Shown: in pieces, positions 1 to 9,401 of the stretch
Position numbering within the stretch: position 1 is the stretch's first letter
Layout of the letters: each line of letters starts with the position of its first letter
From: Lactococcus garvieae
GTDB taxonomy: Bacteria > Bacillota > Bacilli > Lactobacillales > Streptococcaceae
Direction: 5' to 3'
Assembly: GCF_016758115.1 (NCBI RefSeq)
Contig: NZ_WIVG01000003.1
Coordinates: 22,998 to 86,997, forward strand
Length of the DNA: 64,000 nucleotides
Translations under genes and position numbers: made by a program
Notes under the pieces: model-generated
Told to the model about the DNA's origin: nothing
What the model saw: the letters and a program-made list of their open reading frames with translations, nothing else
The model's database searches: none

Positions 1-2
1 AA

Positions 3-33
3 AATAAACGCACAAGTCCTTTGTGCGTTTATT
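3..33. terminator. Bidirectional rho-independent terminator
   Basis: A perfect 13-bp inverted repeat (3-15 with 21-33) encloses a 5-nt loop, and both flanks are A/T rich. It probably ends a gene lying left of the window and may also stop transcription of the oxidoreductase gene coming from the right. Confidence 0.8.
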
Positions 34-232
34 ATATTTCTGTGGCAGTAATTGTTAAAAAATAAATCATAATAAAGTTTATAAAGGCTGTCCCAAGGCG
101 GCTTTTTTGAGTTGAAATTTAGCGAATGTTTCTAGGAATTGAAGGTTATTTACACAACAATTCTTTTGAGAGTGTGTTAGGATGACTTTTTGAGGAAGAT
201 GATGACAACTTTTCTTAATTCCTTGGGCGTTT

Positions 233-1168
233 TTATGTAAATTTAATAAGGAGTTTCTTTTTATGTGTTTGCTCGAGGGTTTTGATAAGCTGTTCAAATG
301 CTACAAACTCAAGGTCTTGATTGATGAGTAGGCGACCATCCATGACGAGCTTTGCTAAGAGCCTCATCCTGTCTTGCCATTCTTCTGGACTAAGCTGAGC
401 ATTCCAATGGCGCAGATGAAAAATACCAGCCTCTATAGGAAGTTTTGCTAATTTGCCCCAATCAACCTGTCTTCCTGAAAGAAGACCAACTGCTTGAAAC
501 TTTCCACCCTGTCGGACACAAGCAGCCAAATCTGTCCCCGCTTGCCCACCAACGCAATCAATGGCCGCATCGACTTGTAAACCTATCAAGTCTGTACGTA
601 GTTCGTAGGCACCACGTTCTTTTAAAATTTTGTGTTTCTCAGGATGTCGTGTAATGGCGATAAGGTCGAATCCCAGTATCTGTGAAAGTTGAGCAAAAAG
701 TTGACCTAGGGAAGAACCAGCAGCATTTACAGCAAGTTTTTGTCCAGGTCTTAATGCGAGTACTTCTGTACACAGAATCCAAGCCGTCAGCGGATTGATA
801 TAAAGTTGGCTGGCAGAAAGAGAGTCAAGGCGATCAGGGACAAAAAACGCATGAGTCATGGGGCATTTGACAAATGTCTGCCAGGTTCCTTCCCCCTCCA
901 AAGGTAAAACACGCTTACCTATGAGTTCCTCAGACAGCCCTGTACCGACTCCTACAACAACACCAACCCCCTCATAACCAGCAAACGCAGGTAAATTTAT
1001 CCGATGCGCATAGGCACCAGTAATAGGGATGAGATCAGAAGGATTGACAGGTGCATAGAGCATCTTTACAAGGAGTTCTTGATCTTGTAAGCTGGGCTGC
1101 TGTCTTTCTTGGAATTTTAAAACTTGATGGGGCTGACCAAAGGACTCGTAAATTAATGATTTATACAT
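233..1168 (-). CDS. Medium-chain zinc-type alcohol dehydrogenase/quinone (enoyl) reductase family protein
   Basis: The 311-residue product is an NAD(P)H-dependent oxidoreductase of the MDR superfamily, closest in appearance to the quinone oxidoreductase or 2-enoyl thioester reductase branch. The N-terminal GroES-like part carries APVNPSDL and the GYEGVGVV segment. The Rossmann part has NAAGSSLGQ where the nucleotide-binding glycine motif is expected. No structural zinc Cys cluster is visible, which fits the zinc-free branch. The gene stands alone. On the minus strand an extended -10 (TG-T-TATAAT, plus coordinates 1176-1181) ends only 7 nt before the ATG, so the mRNA is probably leaderless. 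The exact substrate cannot be told from sequence. Confidence 0.85.
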   Translation of the reverse strand: MYKSLIYESFGQPHQVLKFQERQQPSLQDQELLVKMLYAPVNPSDLIPITGAYAHRINLPAFAGYEGVGVVVGVGTGLSEELIGKRVLPLEGEGTWQTFVKCPMTHAFFVPDRLDSLSASQLYINPLTAWILCTEVLALRPGQKLAVNAAGSSLGQLFAQLSQILGFDLIAITRHPEKHKILKERGAYELRTDLIGLQVDAAIDCVGGQAGTDLAACVRQGGKFQAVGLLSGRQVDWGKLAKLPIEAGIFHLRHWNAQLSPEEWQDRMRLLAKLVMDGRLLINQDLEFVAFEQLIKTLEQTHKKKLLIKFT

Positions 1169-1399
1169 GGCTTTAATTATAACAAATCCTGTGAAACGTA
1201 AATCACTATTTTCAGTTTTTCACAATTAAAAAAGACAGAAAAATTTCACAATTACTTTCATTTATCGAATGTATAAATAAAGAAAAGAATTTTACAAAAA
1301 TAAAACTTATGTTAAACTTAAGTTATGCAAAACGTAAAATAGGATAGGAATGTGTAAAAAACATTCTTGGAACATTGAAACTATAAAGGAGTCCGTTTT

Positions 1400-4300
1400 A
1401 TGAAGAGTAAATTACTTTTGAAAGTAATGAATATAGCTGCGTTGGCTTTACTAGTGATGCAAGTTTTACCTGCCTCCTCTCTTCGAGCTATAGCTGATAC
1501 CTTAGACCTTGACGAACATTTACCAAGAGTCCACTTAACTGCGGCTGAGTTAGATGATGCGGATAAACCAGAATTTATCCTTCTGAAGGGTGAAGTAAGA
1601 CAAGGAAAAGAAGCTGAAACAGCAGAAATCACCTTGTCTGGTGTTGATACTGTGCCTACAGAGGAAGAGAACACTCTTTCTGATTTGCCCGAAAGCTCCT
1701 ATAAGGTTGCTGATAATAAAGTCACTCTGAGTTTGACGAAGGCAAGTACAGGTAATTTCTCATTAAAATTACAAATCGTTAAAGAGAGTATCAAAGATGG
1801 TGAGATTCAGGTCACTTTGGGTGAGCAGGTTCTCACAGTACCTTTAAAATCAGCGGAAAAAGAAGCTGAAGACAAGGCTGAAACAGCAAAGGCAGCATCA
1901 TCCACAGGAGGAAATACTGCACCTAGAACACGTGGCTTAGGCTTGAACTCTATATTGCCTACAGCCACTTATCCATGGTCTGTTGTACCAGGCAGTAAGG
2001 CAGCTGACCCTGCAACAGATAATGTAGCCAATGTCTTTTCATCCCTTCCAACGGTAGATGATGGGCGTGTATGGACAGACAAAACGGTATACCGGCTTGG
2101 TGGTCCAACAGATTTTGAAGTTACACTTTCATCCCTGTCACAAAGTGTGCCAACACGGGAAGGTTATCAGATTCCCGCAGACACCGTCTTTACTATTGAT
2201 GTTTCTGGTTCGATGACCAAAATAGATCCAGGAGCAGGACGTTCACGTATTGCACTGTTAGTGGATGCTTTGAACGAAGCAATCGGTATTTTACAAGATG
2301 CGAACCCGCTTAACCGTGTAGCTGTAGTTGCTTACGGAGGACGTTCGGGCGGTTATGCCCGTGTCGAAAAGGTTTTGGAACTGGGACGTTATGTTCCCAA
2401 TGCCAGTGGGAACTTCTTTACCTTAGGCTCTAGTGGAGATGCGGTTAATGTTAATGCTTCAGCAGGACAAGGTGGCACTAATCCTGTTGCTAACTCTATA
2501 CAAGTAGTAGGTTCAACGCCAACACAATGGGGGATTCGTGAATCTGCGCGTATCTTAGAAACTGCTACAGATAAACAGGTCAATGTTCCTGTAACTGATG
2601 CTGCTGGGCAAGTATTGCCAGAAGAAGCTGAAGTTACACGCCGGCCCAACATGATATTACTCACCGACGGTGAGCCGACCATGGGGCGCCCAGACTATGC
2701 TTTTGATTCTTCTACCCCTGTCGTTCTGGGTCCAAATGGTAATCGTATAGATAATGTTGCAACGCCAGGTCAAGGTCCATTTTATGGTGATGGTTCTTAT
2801 GGTGAGCAAGGTCTTGCCGTGATGACAGCTCTGACAGCAGCTTATAGAAAAACGACAGTTTCTGATTCATATTTCCCAAGCGGGAATGTTGCCGGCGATG
2901 AAGGACAGCCGGAAGCTGGTGTTGGATTCTTCACAATCTCTACAGGCGTTCAACCAACAGAATCACAAAGGGAGCTTATCACTGCGACTCTAAATCCGAC
3001 TCCAACCAATACAGACAAAATCCTTCCCAACATTCGTCACAGCTTCTTAGGGAATAATTCTTCATATCTTCCAGGACCAACTGCAACAGCGCCATCAATG
3101 ACAACCCTGCTGAACAACTTTACTAATGGTGCTACAGGTAACTTCTTAGCCCAGTATCGTGCTGGCTTTGGAAATTACCAGTGGAATGTTCCTGCAAGTA
3201 CGGTAAATATTGCAAATACAACTGCAAGTTTAGCAGCACCAGCTGATCTAGCCTATGCGGATAACTTTTTTGAGGCGAGCAATATTGAGGAGCTGCGAGC
3301 AGCCTTTCAACAAATCACGAGCAGCATTCAAGAATCAAGTAATAAACCTATCGTTGATATAGGGAGCGAGGGCGACCTAGGTTCTGGCTCTCTTGACTTC
3401 TCCGATGTTCTCGGAGATTACATGAGCTTTACTGCTTTGAAGAGTATCAGATTTGCAGATAAAGGAAGCTTTACGCCTTCACAAAGTAGACCAAGCGATT
3501 TCAACCGAACTTTGGCTGACTATGTCCGAGGTCAAGGCGGCTCTACTGGAGTAGCTCTGCTTCCTGAAGGACCTGAAGTTACTGCTATCCTTAATAGCTT
3601 TGGCAATGGCCGTTTCACTTACTACGCTGACAACTATGGGCACTATGTGGGGATAACAAATCCTGGAAACGCTGCTTTAAAGGTGGAAGTATATCCTTTC
3701 CAAGAGGCAATGATAAATAGTGAAGTAACTGGTAGTCAAGAGAGTATCAGCCGTCTCTTCTTTAGCGTAAGCACAGCTCTGGCAGATGTAAACGTGGAGA
3801 CAGACTATGGTATCGGAGAAACGGGAACACGAAAACTTCTGGAAGCTGACCAGTTTGTACATTGGGGGATTCCAAGCGAACTCTTACCGATGCGTACAGT
3901 TAACGAAAACAATGGGAATGTTATCATATCGGGGGACGAAGCGCCGATACAAGTCAAATTTGATGTAGCTTTAGATGAGCCCCGTCTTTTAGAAGCCTTC
4001 ACTCAGTCTCCAGAAAGTGTCCCAACACAGTTTTGGTCTAATGATTGGTCAACGCCAACAGTTGAAAATGATTCATTTGCGACTTTTGAACCAAGCACTG
4101 CGAATCCTTTCTATCAGAACATTGACGGTAACCGTGTCGTGAACAAAACGAAAAATGAGACAGGTTCCGATGCCTGGGTGAGCACACAGACTATTACTCC
4201 AGATCCGACCAGAGCTGCAGGCGATAATATCGTTGTAAATAAGCTAGGAAATAACGGAACATTTGAACTTCAATATAACGGTCAGATCCAGATTCAGAAG

Positions 4301-6538
4301 GAATTTGTCTTCCAAGATGTGGATGGAACGAACCTCAGTCTTAATGAGCTCCAAGAAGTTCTTGAATCGGGTGAACTAGATATCGCACCGCTTCAGTTTG
4401 TCGTTCGAAGCACCGGTCTATTGCAACAAGAGGTTGGAAGGGCTACGGTTGATTTGAATGATCCAGGTATGGTTATGCAAGCCATAGCTGATAACGGCAG
4501 AATTACTCTTAATGTTAAAGATGAAAATGGTCAGCCTTTGAACTTGCAACCCGGCACCTACACAGTTACGGAGTCAGGTGGCGATGTGATAAGTAACCCT
4601 TCAGATTTTGATTATATTCATGTTCCTGGAGCAACGATGCAGCGCGTTACGGTTCCACCTGGTGGTACAGGGGTTGTGAGTTTTGTCAATATCTATGCAC
4701 GTGCAGCTGAAACTGAATTGCTCCGTGTTCAGAAAGTCTTCCACGACTTGGACGCGGCAGCTTTGGCTCTCGTTGCAAATACTTTTAAAGTTATAATAAC
4801 AGCAGAACAACCTTTTACTGGCAATGATGCAGCGACACTTACTGACCTTGAATTTACTGAAAATGCTGCTGGTCTTTTTGAAAGAACTCTTGATTATAAT
4901 GCTGCTGTAGCTGGTGTAAACCTCTCCGGAATCCCAGAGGGGAACTATAAGATTACAGAGATAGGAACAGATGTTGCAGGCTATCATCATCGACTTGCCC
5001 ACTGGCGTTATGTCGATCTCTTTAACCCGACTAATGCTGACGATTCTGGCGAAACAAGCAGTACTTCACAAACAGTAACCGTAGGTCAAAACAGTCAGAT
5101 TGTCTTCCGTTTTGACAACTACTATGAACCTTTAGGTTCCATTGACTTGACGAAGAACTTTGAAGGGGTGACTCTGAATCAGGTTCCAGCAAACTTCTAT
5201 ATCGAGATTACCAAAGCTGATGACCCTAACTTTGAAGCAATCAAGATTAACCGTGAAGACTTGACAGGTTTGAGCACGAATCAGAAAATTTCAAATCTTC
5301 TTCCCGGTGAATACACGATCACAGAGTACAACTATGAGATTGACAACCGAAACTTTGAAGGAAATGCTCAGGTAGAAAGAGATTTACAAACAACGGCACA
5401 AGGTCAACAGCCGATTTACAAGGTAACTATTCCGGGTCTTATCGGGAATAATGATGTGACGGTCAATATTTACAATCGTTATCTTCAAGGTGCAGAAATC
5501 TTGCCACCAACTCCAGTTTATCCCGTTCAACTGAAAAAAGTTGACCAACATAATCAAGGTGTTGCCGGTGCAGTCTTTAGACTTGAAAAACGCAACCCTC
5601 AGACCAATCAATGGCAAACCTATGTTAACAATTTAACTTCTAACAATGAAGGCCTAGTTAATACAGCTGTGGGAGAACCAGGAGACTATCGTTTCGTCGA
5701 AACTCAGGCACCTCCAGGTTTTGAAATGGCTGAAAATCCTATAAGCGAAGTCAAAACGATTGTTGACGGAGGTGTAGGAACAAATGACAATCCCGTTTAT
5801 TTTGGTGAGATCGAAAACCATATGAGAACAATCATTCAGCTGAAAAAAGTGGATGAGAGTGGAAATCTGCTAGCAGGTGCAGTATTCAAGGTAGAATTCC
5901 TCAACAATGGGACTTGGGAAACGCTTGCTACAGGTTTGACTTCTACTGCAGATGGTTTCGTAAGGCTTGATGTAGAAAAGGATGGACGTTACCGCTTTAT
6001 TGAAACGCAAGCTCCCGCTAACTACGTCCTTGATACAACACCAAAAGAAGTGACAGTAACTGCGGGTGAGCGCCCAATCTTCGAAGCCGGCACTTTGGAG
6101 AATAAGCGTGTAGAGGGCCCACAGGTGCAGAACAATGCACTCCAACTTCTGAAAGTTGATGAGCAGGATAATCCACTAGCAGGTGCGAAATTTAAGGTAG
6201 AAACCTACAATACAGAAACCCAAGCTTGGGATATATTGGCTGAAAATCTACAGTCTAATGCTGATGGCCGAGTAACCATAAGTGTGCCTGGACCAGGGCG
6301 CTATCGTTTTATTGAAACTCAGGCCCCAGACGGTTATATCCTAGATGAAACACCAAGGGAGATAATCGTAGGAGAGGACGCATCCGGAGTGATTGATGCA
6401 GGAAAACTGGTCAATAAACCAAGACCTCATCTTCCGATTGTCGGAGAAAACCTAGGACTGTGGCTTCTTGGTTTGGGACTGGTCTTTCTTCTAGGTACGA
6501 GTCTCCTCCTCCTCAGGAAGAAAAAGAGTAACCACTAA
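1400..6538 (+). CDS. Large cell-wall-anchored VWA/Cna-B (SpaA-type) adhesin
   Basis: The 1712-residue secreted surface protein is built like a pilus-tip or MSCRAMM adhesin. A signal peptide covers about residues 1-33. A von Willebrand A domain follows, with the MIDAS motif DVSGS at 267-271 and a later LLTDGEPT. The C-terminal third has three related SpaA/Cna-B repeats starting near residues 1376, 1478 and 1581. Each begins with an LKKVD- or LLKVD-type strand and ends with a [FV]xETQAP block, so internal isopeptide bonds are likely. The C terminus has LPIVGEN, a hydrophobic span and a KKK tail, which is a sortase signal with V in place of the usual T. RBS AAAGGAG precedes the ATG. No sortase or other pilin gene is adjacent, so the housekeeping sortase probably anchors it. 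A role in attachment is inferred. Confidence 0.85.
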   Translation: MKSKLLLKVMNIAALALLVMQVLPASSLRAIADTLDLDEHLPRVHLTAAELDDADKPEFILLKGEVRQGKEAETAEITLSGVDTVPTEEENTLSDLPESSYKVADNKVTLSLTKASTGNFSLKLQIVKESIKDGEIQVTLGEQVLTVPLKSAEKEAEDKAETAKAASSTGGNTAPRTRGLGLNSILPTATYPWSVVPGSKAADPATDNVANVFSSLPTVDDGRVWTDKTVYRLGGPTDFEVTLSSLSQSVPTREGYQIPADTVFTIDVSGSMTKIDPGAGRSRIALLVDALNEAIGILQDANPLNRVAVVAYGGRSGGYARVEKVLELGRYVPNASGNFFTLGSSGDAVNVNASAGQGGTNPVANSIQVVGSTPTQWGIRESARILETATDKQVNVPVTDAAGQVLPEEAEVTRRPNMILLTDGEPTMGRPDYAFDSSTPVVLGPNGNRIDNVATPGQGPFYGDGSYGEQGLAVMTALTAAYRKTTVSDSYFPSGNVAGDEGQPEAGVGFFTISTGVQPTESQRELITATLNPTPTNTDKILPNIRHSFLGNNSSYLPGPTATAPSMTTLLNNFTNGATGNFLAQYRAGFGNYQWNVPASTVNIANTTASLAAPADLAYADNFFEASNIEELRAAFQQITSSIQESSNKPIVDIGSEGDLGSGSLDFSDVLGDYMSFTALKSIRFADKGSFTPSQSRPSDFNRTLADYVRGQGGSTGVALLPEGPEVTAILNSFGNGRFTYYADNYGHYVGITNPGNAALKVEVYPFQEAMINSEVTGSQESISRLFFSVSTALADVNVETDYGIGETGTRKLLEADQFVHWGIPSELLPMRTVNENNGNVIISGDEAPIQVKFDVALDEPRLLEAFTQSPESVPTQFWSNDWSTPTVENDSFATFEPSTANPFYQNIDGNRVVNKTKNETGSDAWVSTQTITPDPTRAAGDNIVVNKLGNNGTFELQYNGQIQIQKEFVFQDVDGTNLSLNELQEVLESGELDIAPLQFVVRSTGLLQQEVGRATVDLNDPGMVMQAIADNGRITLNVKDENGQPLNLQPGTYTVTESGGDVISNPSDFDYIHVPGATMQRVTVPPGGTGVVSFVNIYARAAETELLRVQKVFHDLDAAALALVANTFKVIITAEQPFTGNDAATLTDLEFTENAAGLFERTLDYNAAVAGVNLSGIPEGNYKITEIGTDVAGYHHRLAHWRYVDLFNPTNADDSGETSSTSQTVTVGQNSQIVFRFDNYYEPLGSIDLTKNFEGVTLNQVPANFYIEITKADDPNFEAIKINREDLTGLSTNQKISNLLPGEYTITEYNYEIDNRNFEGNAQVERDLQTTAQGQQPIYKVTIPGLIGNNDVTVNIYNRYLQGAEILPPTPVYPVQLKKVDQHNQGVAGAVFRLEKRNPQTNQWQTYVNNLTSNNEGLVNTAVGEPGDYRFVETQAPPGFEMAENPISEVKTIVDGGVGTNDNPVYFGEIENHMRTIIQLKKVDESGNLLAGAVFKVEFLNNGTWETLATGLTSTADGFVRLDVEKDGRYRFIETQAPANYVLDTTPKEVTVTAGERPIFEAGTLENKRVEGPQVQNNALQLLKVDEQDNPLAGAKFKVETYNTETQAWDILAENLQSNADGRVTISVPGPGRYRFIETQAPDGYILDETPREIIVGEDASGVIDAGKLVNKPRPHLPIVGENLGLWLLGLGLVFLLGTSLLLLRKKKSNH

Positions 6539-6597
6539 AAATGTCAATCTTTATAGAAGACAATAACACAGTACACTTTAGAGAAAAACTCTAGAGA

Positions 6598-6628
6598 AAC
6601 AGCTCCGAAGGTCGGAGCTGTTTTCTTT
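6598..6628 (+). terminator. Rho-independent terminator of the adhesin gene
   Basis: An 11-bp perfect stem (6598-6608 with 6612-6622) with a 3-nt loop is followed by a T-rich tail, 60 nt after the adhesin stop codon. Confidence 0.85.
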
Positions 6629-6743
6629 ATCAGATAAGGAAGGTGGACTTGGAGAGGGAACTTTCTTTGCCTTCTCTTAGATGATATAACATTATTTCCA
6701 AGATGAGAGTTCATATCAGTAAAACTATCTATTTTCTATGAAA

Positions 6744-6778
6744 AAAACTCCGATGTTTCATTTAAGAATCGGAGTTTT
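6744..6778 (-). terminator. Rho-independent terminator of the M28-like gene
   Basis: An 11-bp stem (6744-6754 with 6768-6778) has a T run on the minus strand, directly downstream of the 6814-8394 gene. Confidence 0.8.
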
Positions 6779-6813
6779 AATGATGGGCTTCTCTTACCTA
6801 AAGCTATACAGGT

Positions 6814-8394
6814 TCATGAGGGTGTACTTTTAGGATAATTTTTAGCCAACACGTAAAATAGGATGATAAACAAGACATAGTACAAAGCTGGTATTGGTAG
6901 AGCCATACCTAAGACGAAAGTCATGATAAACAGTAGCGGAAGATACAGTAGCCCGAGTAAGACGCCAGAAACATAGTACAATATCTTATTTTGTGGAAGT
7001 AAGAGTCTTGCAGCTATTAATAGTACAGGTAGGAGTGAGAGGTACTCTGTACCTGGCATTAATACTGCTTGGGCAAGCCCCAAAGCGAGAAAAACTCCAG
7101 CTATGCTAACGGCAAATGTTTCATACTGTATAAAACGAGCCAGTCCTTTGAGATAAAAATAGGAGGCAAGAGGGAGAAGAACTGCCAGCAAAAGACCACT
7201 AATGATTAAATAGGGGTGATGATCCACTGTCCTAAAGAAGAGCATAAAAGCACCCACGGAAATTCCAGCATAGAGTATCAACAGCAGCACGACCCCAGCA
7301 ATGGAAGTGAAAATTCCTTTTAGACTGATTTGCAGTTCTTGACGTTTGAGCAGGATTAAGCCGATAAGAGAAACTATCGCGAGGAGAGAAATTAGACTTC
7401 TTACAACTCCGCCATATTGGATGAAAACATGGTAAGCCAGCATAAAGTGAGTGGTAGGTGCTTCAGCTTCAAAATCCTCTGCCCACTCTGTTTGCGAAAC
7501 TTGTTCCATGAGTCTAGACATGACATCTATAGAGTGTGTAACAGTTCCAGGAGAGAGGTTTTCGATAACATCGCTGGGAACGTGGTAGTGCCATGGTCTA
7601 GTAAAGTTGACAAGCGACATGGCAGGTATGTCAGCTTTTGCAAAAAATCTTTCATCCAGAGGGTGCGCATCAGCTAGGATAGAAAAACCTGTAGGGTTAG
7701 AGACTGCCTTGAAAAATTGATTGGAAAACTCATTGGCACCGCCTATAGGAAGGATTGGCCCATTACCTACGACATCAAAATTTAAAGCAAAAATAGTATT
7801 TTCTAACAAATCAGGATGTTCTTTGACAAACTGTCCTGCACCAAAGCCGAACTCATGACCATCAGAGAAAAGGACTTGTATCCCGACTTCAGGTTTTTCT
7901 CCCCGCTGATGAAAATCAATAAATGATTCCAACAGAGCTGCCACAGAGGTAGCGTTGTCAGCTGCTCCGGGACTATCTGGGAAACTGTCATAATGGGCGT
8001 TAAAAATCACAAATTTGTCGGAAGTTCCCGGAATGTAAGAATAGATATTCCGCGTAGAGGTTGATTCGATCACGTCAGGGGAAAAACCTAGATTCTCCAC
8101 CCAAAGTTTTAACCTGTCTGCACCTAAGATGCTATCTTCTGGAACCAAGTCATGTTCGGTCACCATTACAGGCAACCCTGCATCTTCCAAGCGCTGAACA
8201 ATATGATTTTCTGTACGTCTTAGATGTTCTGGCGAAAAAATCATCCGTGGTTCAGTTGACATAAACTCCACAGTGTCCCATGCAGCTGAGGTCAGAGGCG
8301 AATCTGGCGCTCTTGGTGTAATAAAAGCTGTGAGAGAAAGCGCTGCAAGAAGCAGCATGAGGGCAGGGCGCAGCATATGTTTTAGTTTTTTCAT
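6814..8394 (-). CDS. M28-family peptidase-like membrane protein
   Basis: The 526-residue protein has an N-terminal signal or anchor (about 8-25), an extracellular M28 aminopeptidase-like domain (about 40-305) and a C-terminal half with roughly six to seven hydrophobic spans. Candidate zinc ligands are all visible: His134 (NAHYDS), Asp146 (GAADNAT), Glu181 (SDGHEFG), Asp207 (NFDVVG) and His271 (WHYHVPSD). The family normally has a Glu-Glu pair at 180-181, the first being the catalytic base; here residue 180 is His, so activity is uncertain. The gene is monocistronic and lies convergent to the adhesin gene. The substrate is unknown; the family cleaves N-terminal residues from peptides. Confidence 0.75.
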   Translation of the reverse strand: MKKLKHMLRPALMLLLAALSLTAFITPRAPDSPLTSAAWDTVEFMSTEPRMIFSPEHLRRTENHIVQRLEDAGLPVMVTEHDLVPEDSILGADRLKLWVENLGFSPDVIESTSTRNIYSYIPGTSDKFVIFNAHYDSFPDSPGAADNATSVAALLESFIDFHQRGEKPEVGIQVLFSDGHEFGFGAGQFVKEHPDLLENTIFALNFDVVGNGPILPIGGANEFSNQFFKAVSNPTGFSILADAHPLDERFFAKADIPAMSLVNFTRPWHYHVPSDVIENLSPGTVTHSIDVMSRLMEQVSQTEWAEDFEAEAPTTHFMLAYHVFIQYGGVVRSLISLLAIVSLIGLILLKRQELQISLKGIFTSIAGVVLLLILYAGISVGAFMLFFRTVDHHPYLIISGLLLAVLLPLASYFYLKGLARFIQYETFAVSIAGVFLALGLAQAVLMPGTEYLSLLPVLLIAARLLLPQNKILYYVSGVLLGLLYLPLLFIMTFVLGMALPIPALYYVLFIILFYVLAKNYPKSTPS

Positions 8395-8496
8395 TTTTAC
8401 AGTCCTACTTTCGATTATTTTTTTTCTATAAATGGTGTTTTATGTGTGTACAGTAAAGAGAGGAATAGCTGGTCAAGTTTTAACTGGATAAAAAGT

Positions 8497-9057
8497 TCAG
8501 GTTTCATTTTCGATTTTTTGACATTTCTCCTCAAATTCTTCCTGACTTAAGATTCCCTTATCTAACAAAGCATGTAACATGGCTATACTGTTTTCGGGAC
8601 GATTAACAGTATCTCGGTCTGCTTTTTCTTTTTTAGACTTGAAGTAGTCCTTGACATTCAAAGCAATCATAATAACAATGTAGCCCAGAGTTCCATCAAC
8701 AAGTGTTCCCATCCAAAGGCTTCTATCATAGCCTTGCCAAGCAAAAAGCATTAAAAATAGTAAAACAGCAATCATAGAGAGATAGCCCGATACATAGTAC
8801 ATAATGTGTTGTTTCAACGTTTCTTTTTGACTTTTTTTGTTAAAAATAATTTTTTCAAAATAATAAAATAGAATAACACCGATGATAAGTAACAGATCTC
8901 GACTTATAAAGCGCTCCAAAAATTTTTGGGCAGTGCTACTCAAGTTAAGTCCATTCATAGTCGTGACAGTTTCATACCAGTACATGATTTTAGAAATAGC
9001 CAGGTAAGTGAATAAGATTTTAGTGATTGGGAGTTGCTTCTTTTTTATCTTTTTCAT
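8497..9057 (-). CDS. SHOCT-domain membrane protein
   Basis: The 186-residue protein has about four hydrophobic spans and a C-terminal SHOCT-like helical segment (LLDKGILSQEEFEEKC). The start is placed at the ATG preceded by GGAGGAGA, 11 codons inside the longest open frame. SHOCT domains often end bacterial membrane proteins and are thought to be oligomerisation or binding modules. No specific function can be assigned. The neighbouring genes do not suggest an operon, although this gene lies 100 nt upstream of the M28-like gene on the same strand and could be co-transcribed with it. Confidence 0.7.
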   Translation of the reverse strand: MKKIKKKQLPITKILFTYLAISKIMYWYETVTTMNGLNLSSTAQKFLERFISRDLLLIIGVILFYYFEKIIFNKKSQKETLKQHIMYYVSGYLSMIAVLLFLMLFAWQGYDRSLWMGTLVDGTLGYIVIMIALNVKDYFKSKKEKADRDTVNRPENSIAMLHALLDKGILSQEEFEEKCQKIENET

Positions 9058-9401
9058 AAGTGTCTCCTCCGTAATGCAGGTTGCTTTCACTTTTGTTGTT
9101 TTTAGTCTCCTCTAATGCAAGAGCTTCAATATAAAAATTTTGAAAAAGTCTGTAGGAGACTGTCTGACATGTGTTTTTCTTCCTACATTCTAGCCATTTT
9201 GACTGTCTGAATATTTTCTTGATTGGAGTAAGTGTTTGATTGCAATATAATGATATATTTATAACTATTTTATAACATTTCTGTGACGTTTCAAACCGAT
9301 ATAGACAAGTGACTGTGACATTTATCTTCTTGTCTGGGGTTAAAAATTTTATTCAGACAAAAAAACCTTGCTTATTTCAGCAAAGGCTTTGTTTTATAAA
9401 T

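Noticed and set aside
79..297. Minus-strand frame with a CTGTCCCAA end, considered as insertion-sequence remnant
   Set aside because: No transposase motif or inverted repeat partner could be found, and part of it overlaps the oxidoreductase gene.
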